A DNA stretch of 25,639 nt from a virus (IMGVR_UViG_3300038409_000019:1-25639); one strand, 5' to 3'; counted from the stretch's first letter, positions 15,947 through 23,876 are shown. Program-made: numbers and translations. Notes: generated from the letters alone by a model not told the origin.

Positions 15947-15962
15947 GCGGGGGCAGCCCCGC
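15947..15962 (+). other. GC-rich palindrome just after the DUF1566 gene
   Basis: GCGGGG and CCCCGC pair perfectly around the four-base loop GCAG. No T run follows, so it is a poor terminator. Size and place match the cruciform-forming palindromes known downstream of some diversity-generating retroelement target genes, although the loop is not the GRNA type. Confidence 0.5.
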
Positions 15963-15988
15963 AGATTTGATGGGCGACGAGATGGGCG

Positions 15989-16933
15989 ATGCTGCATAGG
16001 GACTGGGTAGTTGGCAGAACTGGACACGTTGCGGAACACAATGAAATCTCTGCGCGATTGGTAAATGTAGCAGATTTTATTGAGGCAGGACTGACCATGC
16101 AGCAGGCAATAGATTATTCTGCTGAAACTGGCACAGCGGCATGGTTTCGGCAAGGCACTTATCAAATAAACACTGGGTTGAATATTGCGCGCAACTTTGT
16201 GCGTTTGCGCGGAGATGGTTGCCCGACTATTAGACTAGATGATGAAGGCGATACATTAACAATTCATGACTGTGAGGGCGTTGAAATTCGTGGCCTGCAT
16301 TTGGTTTCAAGCAACGGCAATGGATTAGTGTTGAATAATGCGCCGAGAACCATATTGGAAAATGTTCGCTCAACAGATACAGGCAAATCCTGCTTGGTGG
16401 CGCAAGATTCTTGGTGGCTCCAGGCCGATAATTGCATCTTTGCTGATCCGAAAGCGAATTACTCGACCAGTTCCCTTGTGGCAATGCACAATTCTGAATT
16501 TCGGCATTGTCGGTTTGCCGGCGGGACAATTGGAGTCTTGGCGGACGCATCATACAACTTACATTTTGATGCCTGCGATTTCTCAGGATGCAATGTAGGG
16601 CTTCTTGATTTTTCGGCGGGCATGGTGCTGACCTGCCCTTATGTCGAAGCCTGTGACATTGGTGTGCAGATTGGAGATGAGAATCACTTCGTGCCAGCCA
16701 TAGCCATCAAGGGTGGATACTTTAATATTCAGTGTGGAAATGGGCGGACTGGAATCAAAATTGTCAAGGGCGCGGCCATTGAATTGGGTGGCGGTATCTA
16801 TTTTATGGGCGACGATCCGATCCACACAAGTATCGGGATTCACATTTTGAATGACCAAATCAATGCAGATATTGCGATGGGCAAAAATTACTATGCTACA
16901 GTATCAGAGCATGTCCGAGACGAGCGGAATTGA
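15989..16933 (+). CDS. Right-handed beta-helix protein (tailspike/pectate-lyase fold)
   Basis: A 314-residue protein with repeated short strands and turns typical of parallel beta-helices: FVRLRGDGCPTIRLDD, LTIHDCEGVEIRGLHLVSSNGNGLVL, RTILENVRSTDTG, ADNCIF, FRHCRFAGG and HFDACDFSGC, with Asn/Cys ladders at regular spacing. The N-terminus (DWVVGRTGHVAEHNEIS) resembles the virion-attachment segment of phage tail proteins. There is no obvious catalytic triad, so binding or depolymerase activity cannot be told apart. It is AT-richer than the protease gene downstream. ATG 15989 has no strong ribosome site. Confidence 0.72.
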   Translation: MLHRDWVVGRTGHVAEHNEISARLVNVADFIEAGLTMQQAIDYSAETGTAAWFRQGTYQINTGLNIARNFVRLRGDGCPTIRLDDEGDTLTIHDCEGVEIRGLHLVSSNGNGLVLNNAPRTILENVRSTDTGKSCLVAQDSWWLQADNCIFADPKANYSTSSLVAMHNSEFRHCRFAGGTIGVLADASYNLHFDACDFSGCNVGLLDFSAGMVLTCPYVEACDIGVQIGDENHFVPAIAIKGGYFNIQCGNGRTGIKIVKGAAIELGGGIYFMGDDPIHTSIGIHILNDQINADIAMGKNYYATVSEHVRDERN

Positions 16934-16938
16934 TTAGA

Positions 16939-18978
16939 ATGTCTTACAAGCGAATGGGCGACGTTCACAAAAGCATACTCAACATCAAGCCGCGCGTGAC
17001 GCTTGAACAGGCGAACCTCATCGCGGAATGGGCGGGCGAAGTGTCGGCGGAATCGCCCGACGGCGCGATGCCGATGGGGATCGCGCGGTTCAAGCAGCTT
17101 TACACCGTGCGCGATCATACTTGGATTGAACGCGCAAGTTTGAAACATGAAGGAACAACGGAGGATAGGACTATGCCTTCAAACATGACCATTGATGTGG
17201 ATGGCGAGCAAGTGTCAGTTGAAGAACTGATTGAGAGTTACCGTGAATACGGAATCTTGATGTCTGAACCGTATCCGAATGAGCACGCGGCCCGCTTGGA
17301 AGACCCTAAAAAATACATCCGCGTTCGACGGCAAAATGACAAATTCGGTCCCGGTATCCATGCCGTGGTTGGAGTGCTGAAGACGGAAGGGCCGCGCGGG
17401 GGCAGGACAGAGATACAGGCGATCCGGTTTGATAAAACCAAGTTTACAGTGGCAGAGGCCAAGAAGTGGTTGCGAGATCATAAATACAAGGTATTACTAT
17501 TTGAGCCAGCGAAGGAAGAATCTGCCGAAAGCATGTCAGAAGTCATCCGCAAGAAAGGCGATGAAATCCTTTTATATGATAGCGATGGCGAAAAGATATT
17601 AGGCCATTTCCCGTTCGGCGATGGCAAGAAATACAAAGACGAGGAAACCGCACGTAAAGCCGCCAAGAAGCGCGAGGGACAGATTCAATACTTCAAACAC
17701 GCTGAGATGGAAGAGGACAATGGCTCGACCGAAATGGCAATCATCGCAGTCGGCCCTACCACATTCGCCGACCTGCTGGCCCGCAAGCAGGCACGCGAAG
17801 CAGCGGACGAAGTGTATGAATTGACTTACCAATTCCAGATGCTCGCCAACAACGTCATGGCCTCGACCGACATTGACGACAAGGTTGCTGCGCTCAAATC
17901 TCTGGCGGCGGAATATGTGTCGCTGATTGAAGCGACAATGGCAGGCGTGCCCAGCGGCGAGCAAGCGCCAGAAGCCGAAGTAGGCGCACTCATCACAGAG
18001 ATTGCCGAGGCGGACGGGAACATCGTGACGCTTTCCGAAAGCGATTCGGGTTCGGTCATCGAGATTGTCGAGGACAACCAGTCGCCCACGCCTGACAACC
18101 GCGCCCCACTCAAGATTAATGTGCGGCTCATTCGGCCCGGCTGGGGCAACAAGAAAGACAACCACTTCTACCCCGCCGAAGTCCTGAAGCGTGATGCGCA
18201 TGTGTTCGAGGGCGCAAAGATGTATGTCACCGACCACCGCCCCGGCGAGAAATCGGAACGTACCGAAGTTTCGGTGATTGAGCAGATTGTCGGATTCGAG
18301 GCGGACGGCGCGCCCATCGCGCGGGTGGCCGTGTTCGACCCGGAGTTCGCGGAGAAGACCCGCAATCGAGCCGCGTTGAATCAACTCTCGACGCTTGAAT
18401 GCTCAATCTTGGCGACCGGCAAAGCCAGAAAAGGCAAGGCGCCTGACGGCGCGGAGGGCAACATCGTTGAGGCCATCACGGATAAGCAATCGGTAGATTG
18501 GGTAACGAAGGCCGGCGCGGGCGGCGCGGCGATTGCATTGGCAGAATCAGTTGGAGAGTCGGTGAACAATCCGGCGCCAGCAGAACCCGCCGAGCCAGTC
18601 CAAGTAATTGCTGCGCCCGTTGAGTCTGCCGTACCGCCTGAACCGCCCAAGCCGCCAGAGCCAGAGCCAGCACCGGAGCCGACGCCTATGCCAGAATCAG
18701 TGACCGAAGTTTTTCTGAGCGAGTCGGATGTCAAAGACGAATTGGGCAAGCGGCCTATGCTGCATACCGCCATCAAGAATCGGGTTGCATCTGCCAAGTA
18801 TCATACTCTTGAGGAACTTAATGCCGCGCTCGATGCCGAGGTCACGTACTTCAAGGCTATCACGGGCAGCGGCGAACCGTTCGCGCAGGGCGCATCGCAA
18901 CTGGTCGAGTCGCGCATGACGGACGAGGAACACCAGAAGCACCTGGATGAAATTGACAAGAGGTATGGCTTGAGATGA
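16939..18978 (+). CDS. Capsid maturation protease fused to scaffold-like C-terminus, with extra N-terminal modules
   Basis: A 679-residue protein. Residues about 390-540 are protease-like: VRLIRPGWGNKKDNHFYP opens the domain, candidate catalytic His433 is in YVTDHRPGE and candidate Ser489 in LECSILATG. A Pro/Glu-rich linker (543-585) leads to a helical C-terminus like phage scaffolds. Ahead of the protease are small modules, including FDKTKFTVAEAKKWLRDH (163-180) and an HFPFGDGKKYKDEE segment (near 225-240), plus a helix-rich delta-like part. Such proteins assemble the shell and then cut themselves and the capsid protein. ATG 16939 is preferred over TTG 16930. It lies before the cement and capsid genes; the gap from the portal is unusual. 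Confidence 0.75.
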   Translation: MSYKRMGDVHKSILNIKPRVTLEQANLIAEWAGEVSAESPDGAMPMGIARFKQLYTVRDHTWIERASLKHEGTTEDRTMPSNMTIDVDGEQVSVEELIESYREYGILMSEPYPNEHAARLEDPKKYIRVRRQNDKFGPGIHAVVGVLKTEGPRGGRTEIQAIRFDKTKFTVAEAKKWLRDHKYKVLLFEPAKEESAESMSEVIRKKGDEILLYDSDGEKILGHFPFGDGKKYKDEETARKAAKKREGQIQYFKHAEMEEDNGSTEMAIIAVGPTTFADLLARKQAREAADEVYELTYQFQMLANNVMASTDIDDKVAALKSLAAEYVSLIEATMAGVPSGEQAPEAEVGALITEIAEADGNIVTLSESDSGSVIEIVEDNQSPTPDNRAPLKINVRLIRPGWGNKKDNHFYPAEVLKRDAHVFEGAKMYVTDHRPGEKSERTEVSVIEQIVGFEADGAPIARVAVFDPEFAEKTRNRAALNQLSTLECSILATGKARKGKAPDGAEGNIVEAITDKQSVDWVTKAGAGGAAIALAESVGESVNNPAPAEPAEPVQVIAAPVESAVPPEPPKPPEPEPAPEPTPMPESVTEVFLSESDVKDELGKRPMLHTAIKNRVASAKYHTLEELNAALDAEVTYFKAITGSGEPFAQGASQLVESRMTDEEHQKHLDEIDKRYGLR

Positions 18979-19106
18979 GCCGCGAATTCTGGATGGCTTT
19001 CCGGCAGGCGCTTTTGATGATGCTCGATGCGCTTGAACGCGAGCTGGAAATTGAGCCGCGTACTGCTGAGTTGAGAAAACTGGCAAAAGAGAATAGAATA
19101 CTTTAA
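18975..19106 (+). CDS. Small phage protein, 43 aa
   Basis: ATG 18975 overlaps the protease stop as ATGA. The product MSREFWMAFRQALLMMLDAL, then ERELEIEPRTAELRKL, reads like a widespread kind of tiny helical phage protein with an REFW start and an ERE-L/PRTAELR end. Function unknown; translation is probably coupled to the protease. Its last codons contain a promoter-like sequence for the next gene. Confidence 0.65.
   Translation: MSREFWMAFRQALLMMLDALERELEIEPRTAELRKLAKENRIL
19071..19099 (+). promoter_or_regulatory. Sigma70-like promoter candidate
   Basis: TTGAGA (19071-19076), a 17-base spacer and TAGAAT (19094-19099), each one mismatch from consensus. It ends about 35 bases before the start of the AT-rich gene at 19135, whose transcript would stop at the terminator at 19577. 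This isolates that gene from the capsid operon. Confidence 0.42.
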
Positions 19107-19134
19107 AACAAATTAGCAACCCGAAAGGAGTGCA

Positions 19135-19509
19135 ATGAAAAAACTTGCCGAGACAGTGGATGGCACTGTCATAATCGAAATAAGTCTTGATGAATGGGAA
19201 CATATAGAGGATTATGGGCTGGATGTCATTCTTAAGTCTGCTCAAAGCGACAAATATTACAGAGATTTGCGAGAGCAATGGAGCAATACGCCAGCCTGTA
19301 AAATTCTAAAGCCATTTTATTCAAATGGACTGTATGCACCATTATTTACCTTATTTGTGTTTCATAATAAGGTCGGCTTTGATGGATCTGTAGAACAATT
19401 ACATATGATTGCGCAGGGAACCCCGCCATTTGACAATATCAGATTATTTGGAAAGGGCAAGAGAAAGATTCTGTCCAAGATACTGAGCGGGATTCAAGAG
19501 AAAACTTAA
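19135..19509 (+). CDS. AT-rich moron-like hypothetical protein, 124 aa
   Basis: Unrecognised. ATG 19135 has AAAGGAG upstream. The soluble product (IIEISLDEWEHIEDYGLDVIL, then YAPLFTLFVFHNKVG) has no recognised motif. The gene is sharply AT-richer than the GC-rich protease and cement genes at either side, has a promoter-like sequence just upstream and a strong terminator just downstream. This is the classic layout of a moron: an extra gene dropped between structural genes and expressed separately, often in the lysogen. Confidence 0.65.
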   Translation: MKKLAETVDGTVIIEISLDEWEHIEDYGLDVILKSAQSDKYYRDLREQWSNTPACKILKPFYSNGLYAPLFTLFVFHNKVGFDGSVEQLHMIAQGTPPFDNIRLFGKGKRKILSKILSGIQEKT

Positions 19510-19576
19510 GATATAGTTTTACAATCGCATAAGGCAGTCTGATTTCAGAACGCCGCTTTTCTGTGGCAGTTGCAAG

Positions 19577-19604
19577 AACGCCGCAGAGAAGCGGCGTTTT
19601 TTAT
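19577..19604 (+). terminator. Rho-independent terminator with a competing upstream arm
   Basis: AACGCCGC and GCGGCGTT form an eight-pair stem around the loop AGAGAA, followed by a run of Ts. A second copy of AACGCCGC at 19549-19556 can pair with the same right arm and extend to ten pairs with TT/AA, so two structures compete. The cement gene's ribosome site lies only 15 bases downstream. Confidence 0.82.
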
Positions 19605-19628
19605 TTGCGTCACGAAAGGAGGCTAAGT

Positions 19629-20222
19629 ATGCCTAACGACTTTTACAAAAATCCGAATTGGCAGGGGTCAAGCGGCCCCATCATCACGCGTCAGTTTGCC
19701 TTGAGCGACCTGTGGCCCGTGGGCGCTGCGGCGGGCAAGGACGAACTCGCGGACGGCCTGCATCCTGTCGTCGCAGTCGGCCCAGAGGCGAATCGGCCCG
19801 CCAACATCACTGGTGTCGTGGTGTCATTCAATTCAGCGGCAAATCTGGCGCAGTTGAATGTTGCCGAAAAGGTCATCGTCAAAAACTATGTGGCGAACGT
19901 GCTGACCTACGCGGGCGGAAATCCATCCACATTTGACCAATCAATGTCCATCGGTGAACCGGTCTATGTGGATGACAGCACCGACTTGGCCGCTGGCGTC
20001 ACGCTCTCACGCTCGCCGCTCAACGAGGGCAACCAGGCCAACCCGCTCGCTGGCTATCTGATGTATTGCCAAGACGAATACGTGGACAGCGGCGTGGGCG
20101 GGCCGAATTCAGTCGCGTCGTGGCCCAAGACGCTTACTAACGAGCTGCATCAGGATGAGGTCTATTGCATCCTGCTCGTGAACGATTATGGAAACGCGCA
20201 TTATCCGCCTCGCGGTGTGTGA
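19629..20222 (+). CDS. Putative capsid cement/decoration protein, copy 1
   Basis: A 197-residue beta-rich protein with a strong ribosome site (AAAGGAGG). It is homologous along its whole length to the next gene: both share SSGPII-RQFA, LWP-G, ADGLHPV, VKNYVAN/VRNYVAN, IGEPVYVDDS, GVTLSRSP, NPLAGYL-YCQDE and WPK-LTNELH. The central GEPVYVDD and place just before the major capsid gene suggest a capsid-binding cement or decoration protein, but a known family is not certain. It follows a terminator, so its promoter or read-through must act at that point. Confidence 0.65.
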   Translation: MPNDFYKNPNWQGSSGPIITRQFALSDLWPVGAAAGKDELADGLHPVVAVGPEANRPANITGVVVSFNSAANLAQLNVAEKVIVKNYVANVLTYAGGNPSTFDQSMSIGEPVYVDDSTDLAAGVTLSRSPLNEGNQANPLAGYLMYCQDEYVDSGVGGPNSVASWPKTLTNELHQDEVYCILLVNDYGNAHYPPRGV

Positions 20223-20241
20223 GGCAAATAGGAGGTAAACC

Positions 20242-20835
20242 ATGCCTGACGACTTCAAAAGTGGGAGTGATTGGGAGCAATCCAGCGGCCCGATTATCGC
20301 GCGCCAATTTGCGGCGGCTGATTTGTGGCCGCACGGCTTGAACTCTGAATCGGATGGCGCTGGCGACAAGGATATTCTAGCCGACGGCCTGCATCCAGTT
20401 CTTGCCATCGGCGCGGACAAGACCAATCGGCCTCGCCATTTGACTGGCGTCGTGATGACCTACACCAACGCCAACTTGGTGACGCTGAATCTGGCCGACA
20501 AGTTCGTCGTCCGCAACTACGTCGCCAATATCGTGAGCTATGGCCCGACTGTCTACGATCAGTCTATGGCAATCGGCGAACCGGTCTATGTTGACGATAG
20601 CACGGCCCTATCTTCGGGCGTGACGCTATCGCGTTCGCCCAACAACAACCTTGGCGCGGCAAACCCGCTGGCTGGCTATCTGTACTACTGCCAGGACGAA
20701 TTCTACGACAGCGGAGTCGGCGGCGCGAATGCAGCCGCTGTGTGGCCAAAAGTGCTCACCAATGAACTTCACGAGAATGAATACTGCATCATGCTCGTGA
20801 ATGACTTCGGCGACGCCGTGGCGATTCAGATTTAG
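20242..20835 (+). CDS. Putative capsid cement/decoration protein, copy 2
   Basis: Paralogue of the preceding gene, the same length (197 residues), after only 19 bases that include a perfect AGGAGGT site. The main differences are a longer, charged insert near residue 35 (SESDGAGDKD) and a changed N-terminal segment; the conserved core (IGEPVYVDDS, YYCQDEFYDSGVGGAN) is retained. Both ORFs are intact, with no decay, so both are likely used, perhaps as two different subunits or in mixed assemblies. It lies 37 bases before the major capsid gene. Confidence 0.65.
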   Translation: MPDDFKSGSDWEQSSGPIIARQFAAADLWPHGLNSESDGAGDKDILADGLHPVLAIGADKTNRPRHLTGVVMTYTNANLVTLNLADKFVVRNYVANIVSYGPTVYDQSMAIGEPVYVDDSTALSSGVTLSRSPNNNLGAANPLAGYLYYCQDEFYDSGVGGANAAAVWPKVLTNELHENEYCIMLVNDFGDAVAIQI

Positions 20836-20872
20836 GAGCGGCAAGCAAACTTGCCAAACAAGGAGGCTTGAA

Positions 20873-22018
20873 ATGAGACGAATCCTCAGTTTATTGAATG
20901 AATACCGCCAGGAGCAATTGAAGAAAAAGAGCGCGCCAGAAACGCGGCTGGCGGAAGCGACCCAGATGTACCGCTGGCTGGATGGCGCTCTCTCTGGCGT
21001 TGACCTCAACGAATTCGGCGGCTTCGACGCGCCAGAAACGAAACTGCAAGAAGTGATGACCTCGGCTGACTTCACCTATGCCGTGATGGAGTTCGTGCAA
21101 CGGCAAATGTTCCCGACTTACACAGCCAAGACATTCAACTTCGAGCCGTTCGTCAAACCGGATACGCTGCCGAACTACCTGCCCGTGACGCGCTACCAAT
21201 CGCGCTGCGGCGTGGACGATCTGGAGTATGTGGGCGAAAAGGGCGAGGCGCGGCCCGGCCACAAGGACGATGCCTATAAGCGCCAATACCGCGTCTACAA
21301 ATGGGAGAAGCAATTCGACTTTAGTATGGAGGCGCTGGTCAATGATGACCTGGGCTATTTCTCCGACATGGCTGCCGAGATGGGGCGCGCTGCTCGGCGC
21401 ACGCTTGAGAAGTTCGTCAGTCGGATGCTCTGGAACGCCACGACTGTGGCGCGGCTGGTCGGCTTGCTCGCGCTTTATTCGACGACTGGACGCTTGACCT
21501 CGGCCCGCATCAGCGCGGCCCGCATGGCGTTCAACCAGCGCGTGGATGCTTGCAATGAGCCTATAACGGTTCCTCTGCGGTACATCATCTACCACTCTGG
21601 TTTGGCCGACACGGTTGACACTATCCGCGAAAGCACGTTGGTTCCCGAACTGGCAACCAACGCGGCGAACGTGGTGCGCTCCGGCTGGACGCCCATTGAA
21701 GATCCATATGCCGCCGGCACTGCGCCCAACCTGCCGTGGTATGCGCTGACGAGTTGGCAGGATAGCAATGTCGTCCCGTTCGTACTGGCGCGACGGCAGG
21801 GTATGCCTGCGCCGCTGTTGCTCCGCAAGAAGAGCGATATCGAGAGCATTACCAGTATCCTCGGCCCTGGCGGGGCGGTTCCGCCTGTGCTGGGTGACTT
21901 TGCAACCAGCAACGTGGTCATCAAGGTTTGGGATGAATTTGGGACTTACGTGGACGGCACGGAAGGGAACCTGTTCGATTTTCGTGGGGCATACTACAGC
22001 AGCGGCACCGCGCCCTAA
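20873..22018 (+). CDS. Major capsid protein (HK97 fold, Mu gpT-like features)
   Basis: A 381-residue protein with the best ribosome site in the window (AGGAGG, seven bases before ATG 20873), as expected for the most abundant virion protein. After a helical N-terminus (1-60) come TSADFTYAVMEFVQR, and EYVGEKGEARPG followed by YKWEKQFDFSMEALVNDDLGYF (NDDLG at 157-161), the arrangement seen in Mu-type major heads, where an early strand, the E-loop-like region and a DDLG turn precede the spine helix. C-terminal part is mixed alpha/beta. Position after the protease-scaffold and cement genes supports the assignment. Confidence 0.85.
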   Translation: MRRILSLLNEYRQEQLKKKSAPETRLAEATQMYRWLDGALSGVDLNEFGGFDAPETKLQEVMTSADFTYAVMEFVQRQMFPTYTAKTFNFEPFVKPDTLPNYLPVTRYQSRCGVDDLEYVGEKGEARPGHKDDAYKRQYRVYKWEKQFDFSMEALVNDDLGYFSDMAAEMGRAARRTLEKFVSRMLWNATTVARLVGLLALYSTTGRLTSARISAARMAFNQRVDACNEPITVPLRYIIYHSGLADTVDTIRESTLVPELATNAANVVRSGWTPIEDPYAAGTAPNLPWYALTSWQDSNVVPFVLARRQGMPAPLLLRKKSDIESITSILGPGGAVPPVLGDFATSNVVIKVWDEFGTYVDGTEGNLFDFRGAYYSSGTAP

Positions 22019-22049
22019 ATCGAAACAAAAATGAGGGGAGAAAATCAAA

Positions 22050-22325
22050 ATGGATAAGCAAGAGAAAAAACGCGACCATATCGAATTCGGGAGCGAGGAG
22101 CACGCTCAATTTTTGGGGTTGAGGAAAGCACAGGACAAAGATCCGTATCAATGCGAGGGATGGGCGCTGGTTGACATCACGCAATACGGGCCTGCGGCTC
22201 GGCCTGAATACTTGCAGGCGATATTGCAGCAGAAAGTGAACGAATTGAAGACCAAGCCGAAAGTGCCCGACTATGCCCCAAAGATGTGGGTGCCGAGCGA
22301 AGCTCCCGTGTCCGGTATCGTGTAA
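22050..22325 (+). CDS. Small conserved-looking hypothetical protein, 91 aa
   Basis: Good ribosome site GAGGGGAG before ATG 22050. Highly charged N-terminus (MDKQEKKRDHIEFGSEEHAQFLGL), then DPYQCEGWALVDITQYGP and a Pro-rich end. The layout directly after the major capsid gene is typical of small head-associated or adaptor-linked proteins, but no motif proves this. No Cys pair or membrane segment. Confidence 0.6.
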   Translation: MDKQEKKRDHIEFGSEEHAQFLGLRKAQDKDPYQCEGWALVDITQYGPAARPEYLQAILQQKVNELKTKPKVPDYAPKMWVPSEAPVSGIV

Positions 22326-22337
22326 ACAACTGGACTT

Positions 22338-22360
22338 GGCGGGTTGAAAGATCGCCCGCC
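22338..22360 (+). other. Intergenic hairpin before a beta-helix gene
   Basis: GGCGGG and CCCGCC pair over an 11-base loop; no T run follows. The SD site for the next gene lies just downstream. It could modulate read-through or mRNA stability. Confidence 0.3.
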
Positions 22361-22383
22361 ATCTCCTGTAGCAAGGAGGTAAC

Positions 22384-23385
22384 ATGACACAATTACCACA
22401 AGTGAGGGCGGCTCCGTGGTACCCCGGTCAAATGGGTGTGCCTGGCTCTGATGTGCAGCGTGGTCTACGCTGGGAATCCGCGCCCATTGTACTCTATGTG
22501 AACGAGAATCATCCAAACGCGACTGCATTCGCGGATGGCACCGACCCAGAGAATCCGCTTAATTCGATTCAGGTGGCGGTCAACCAATTGATCGCCTTTC
22601 AAGCCTCAATGTCAATTTCGCTGGTTGGCTCGGTCATCATCGTAGATGGTGCGGCCACCATTGCTGAATCGGTCATCATCCCGCCGACTGCGCCGCTCGG
22701 ATGCACGATCTTGGGGATGGGCGCGAATGTTCACAGTCCAACCTGGACGGCGGCAACAGCCGCAGGGACGGCCCTGACTGTTCGGCGCGAATACTGGACG
22801 ATTGAGGGATTCGAGTTCCGCACCGGAACGGCTGGGACGGCAATTGGTTTAGAGTTGACTGCTGGTGGATACAACGCCCTGGGGACTACGATCCGCAATT
22901 GTTTTTTCTGGGGTCAATGGAATGGGCTATATGGCATCAATTTCGTCGGCGCTCCACATCGGGTGACAATCGAACACTGCGAGTTTATGGAGTATCGGCG
23001 CGCCAACGGTACAGCCTACGCCATCGTGGTGAGCGATGCAGCACTAGTCAACCCATACGAATGCCACGTCAATTATAACGTCTTCTGGGAAAACGAGAAC
23101 CACATCGGTCCGACCACGCCTGATCGCTCGTTCAACATGAGCACCTTCATCGGCAACGTCTTCCACCGGGGTGTTCTAATCCCATCTACCCTTCAACTTG
23201 ATTTGCGTGGCGGCTCGCGCGGCCAGAACATCGTGACGCAAAATGTCTTCTATGGCGACTACTCCAATGCAGGCGGATATTGGGCGCACGCTGCCAATTC
23301 CGATATGTGGGCGGGCAACTTCACGGATGACTGGGCCGAACCGGAAGTCGGGCCAGATGGCATCACCATTAGGCCGCCCGTGTGA
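22384..23385 (+). CDS. Beta-helix virion protein, paralogue A
   Basis: A 333-residue protein starting at ATG 22384 with AAGGAGGT upstream. The first 60 residues include APWYPGQMGVPGSD and GLR, then YVNENHPNATAFADGTDPENPL. A beta-helix follows: TVRREYWTIEGFEFRT, TTIRNCFFWG, VTIEHCEFMEYRR, CHVNYNVFWENENHIG, IVTQNVFYGD, with inward aromatic and Asn positions at repeat spacing. The N-terminal part is shared with the gene at 23877, so it is probably a module that docks on the virion while the helix binds outside. Gene order next to the capsid gene suggests a head-bound fibre; a tailspike is the alternative. Confidence 0.72.
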   Translation: MTQLPQVRAAPWYPGQMGVPGSDVQRGLRWESAPIVLYVNENHPNATAFADGTDPENPLNSIQVAVNQLIAFQASMSISLVGSVIIVDGAATIAESVIIPPTAPLGCTILGMGANVHSPTWTAATAAGTALTVRREYWTIEGFEFRTGTAGTAIGLELTAGGYNALGTTIRNCFFWGQWNGLYGINFVGAPHRVTIEHCEFMEYRRANGTAYAIVVSDAALVNPYECHVNYNVFWENENHIGPTTPDRSFNMSTFIGNVFHRGVLIPSTLQLDLRGGSRGQNIVTQNVFYGDYSNAGGYWAHAANSDMWAGNFTDDWAEPEVGPDGITIRPPV

Positions 23386-23395
23386 GGAGGATGAC

Positions 23396-23818
23396 ATGAT
23401 CGGTTCAAATGAGAAACTAGTGCGAAAGACTATCGCCTTCGATGGCGGGGCTGGCAAGGGATTGTCCGGTTCGCCTATCCCATTATTCACGGTAGTGGGT
23501 TCTGTCTATGTGCTCGTTGTTGCTTACTGCACTGAAGACCTGGCAGTCAGCGACGGCGCGACGCTTGAGACGGGCATCTCTGGGGCGACGGCGGCCCTCA
23601 TCGCGCAAACCACGGCATCCTTGATTGACAATGGCAAGATTTGGTTTGACACATCACCTGCCGCCATCGAACCACAGGCATCGCTTGGCGGTGCGTTCAT
23701 CGCGGGCGGGGCGGACATCATCGGTACAGTCGCATCGGCTAACATCACGGATGGCACATTGACTTGGTGTTGCTTCTGGACCCCACTCAGCACCGATGGT
23801 GATGTGTTTGCAGCGTAA
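23396..23818 (+). CDS. Small putative virion protein, 140 aa
   Basis: ATG 23396 follows TGAGGAGG, a strong ribosome site. The protein is Gly/Ala/Thr-rich with alternating strands (IPLFTVVGSVYVLVVAYCTEDL, GATAALIAQTTASLIDNGKIWFD), as in small beta-domain structural proteins found near phage capsid genes. It lies between the two beta-helix genes and is followed by a ten-pair hairpin. There is no signal peptide. A structural role is inferred from composition and position. Confidence 0.6.
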   Translation: MIGSNEKLVRKTIAFDGGAGKGLSGSPIPLFTVVGSVYVLVVAYCTEDLAVSDGATLETGISGATAALIAQTTASLIDNGKIWFDTSPAAIEPQASLGGAFIAGGADIIGTVASANITDGTLTWCCFWTPLSTDGDVFAA

Positions 23819-23828
23819 AGAATAACTG

Positions 23829-23856
23829 TGCCTGCCAGGGGCGACTCTGGCAGGCA
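23829..23856 (+). other. Perfect ten-pair hairpin between structural genes
   Basis: TGCCTGCCAG and CTGGCAGGCA pair fully over an eight-base loop. Only TTGAG follows, so it is not a standard terminator; it may be a partial terminator, an RNA processing site or a stabiliser for the upstream transcript. Confidence 0.5.
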
Positions 23857-23876
23857 TTGAGAAACAAGGAGCGACT

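Noticed and set aside
15944-15998. Tiny frames of eight to nine codons after the DUF1566 gene
   Set aside because: Too short to support; the palindrome is the more likely feature there.
17599-18384. Long antisense frame in the protease gene (261 codons)
   Set aside because: No ribosome site or recognisable protein features; the + strand protease motifs explain the region.
20891-22048. Long open frame antisense to the major capsid gene (385 codons)
   Set aside because: The + strand frame has a capsid-like protein, a strong ribosome site and correct context; the reverse frame is a codon-bias shadow, rich in Arg, His and Val.
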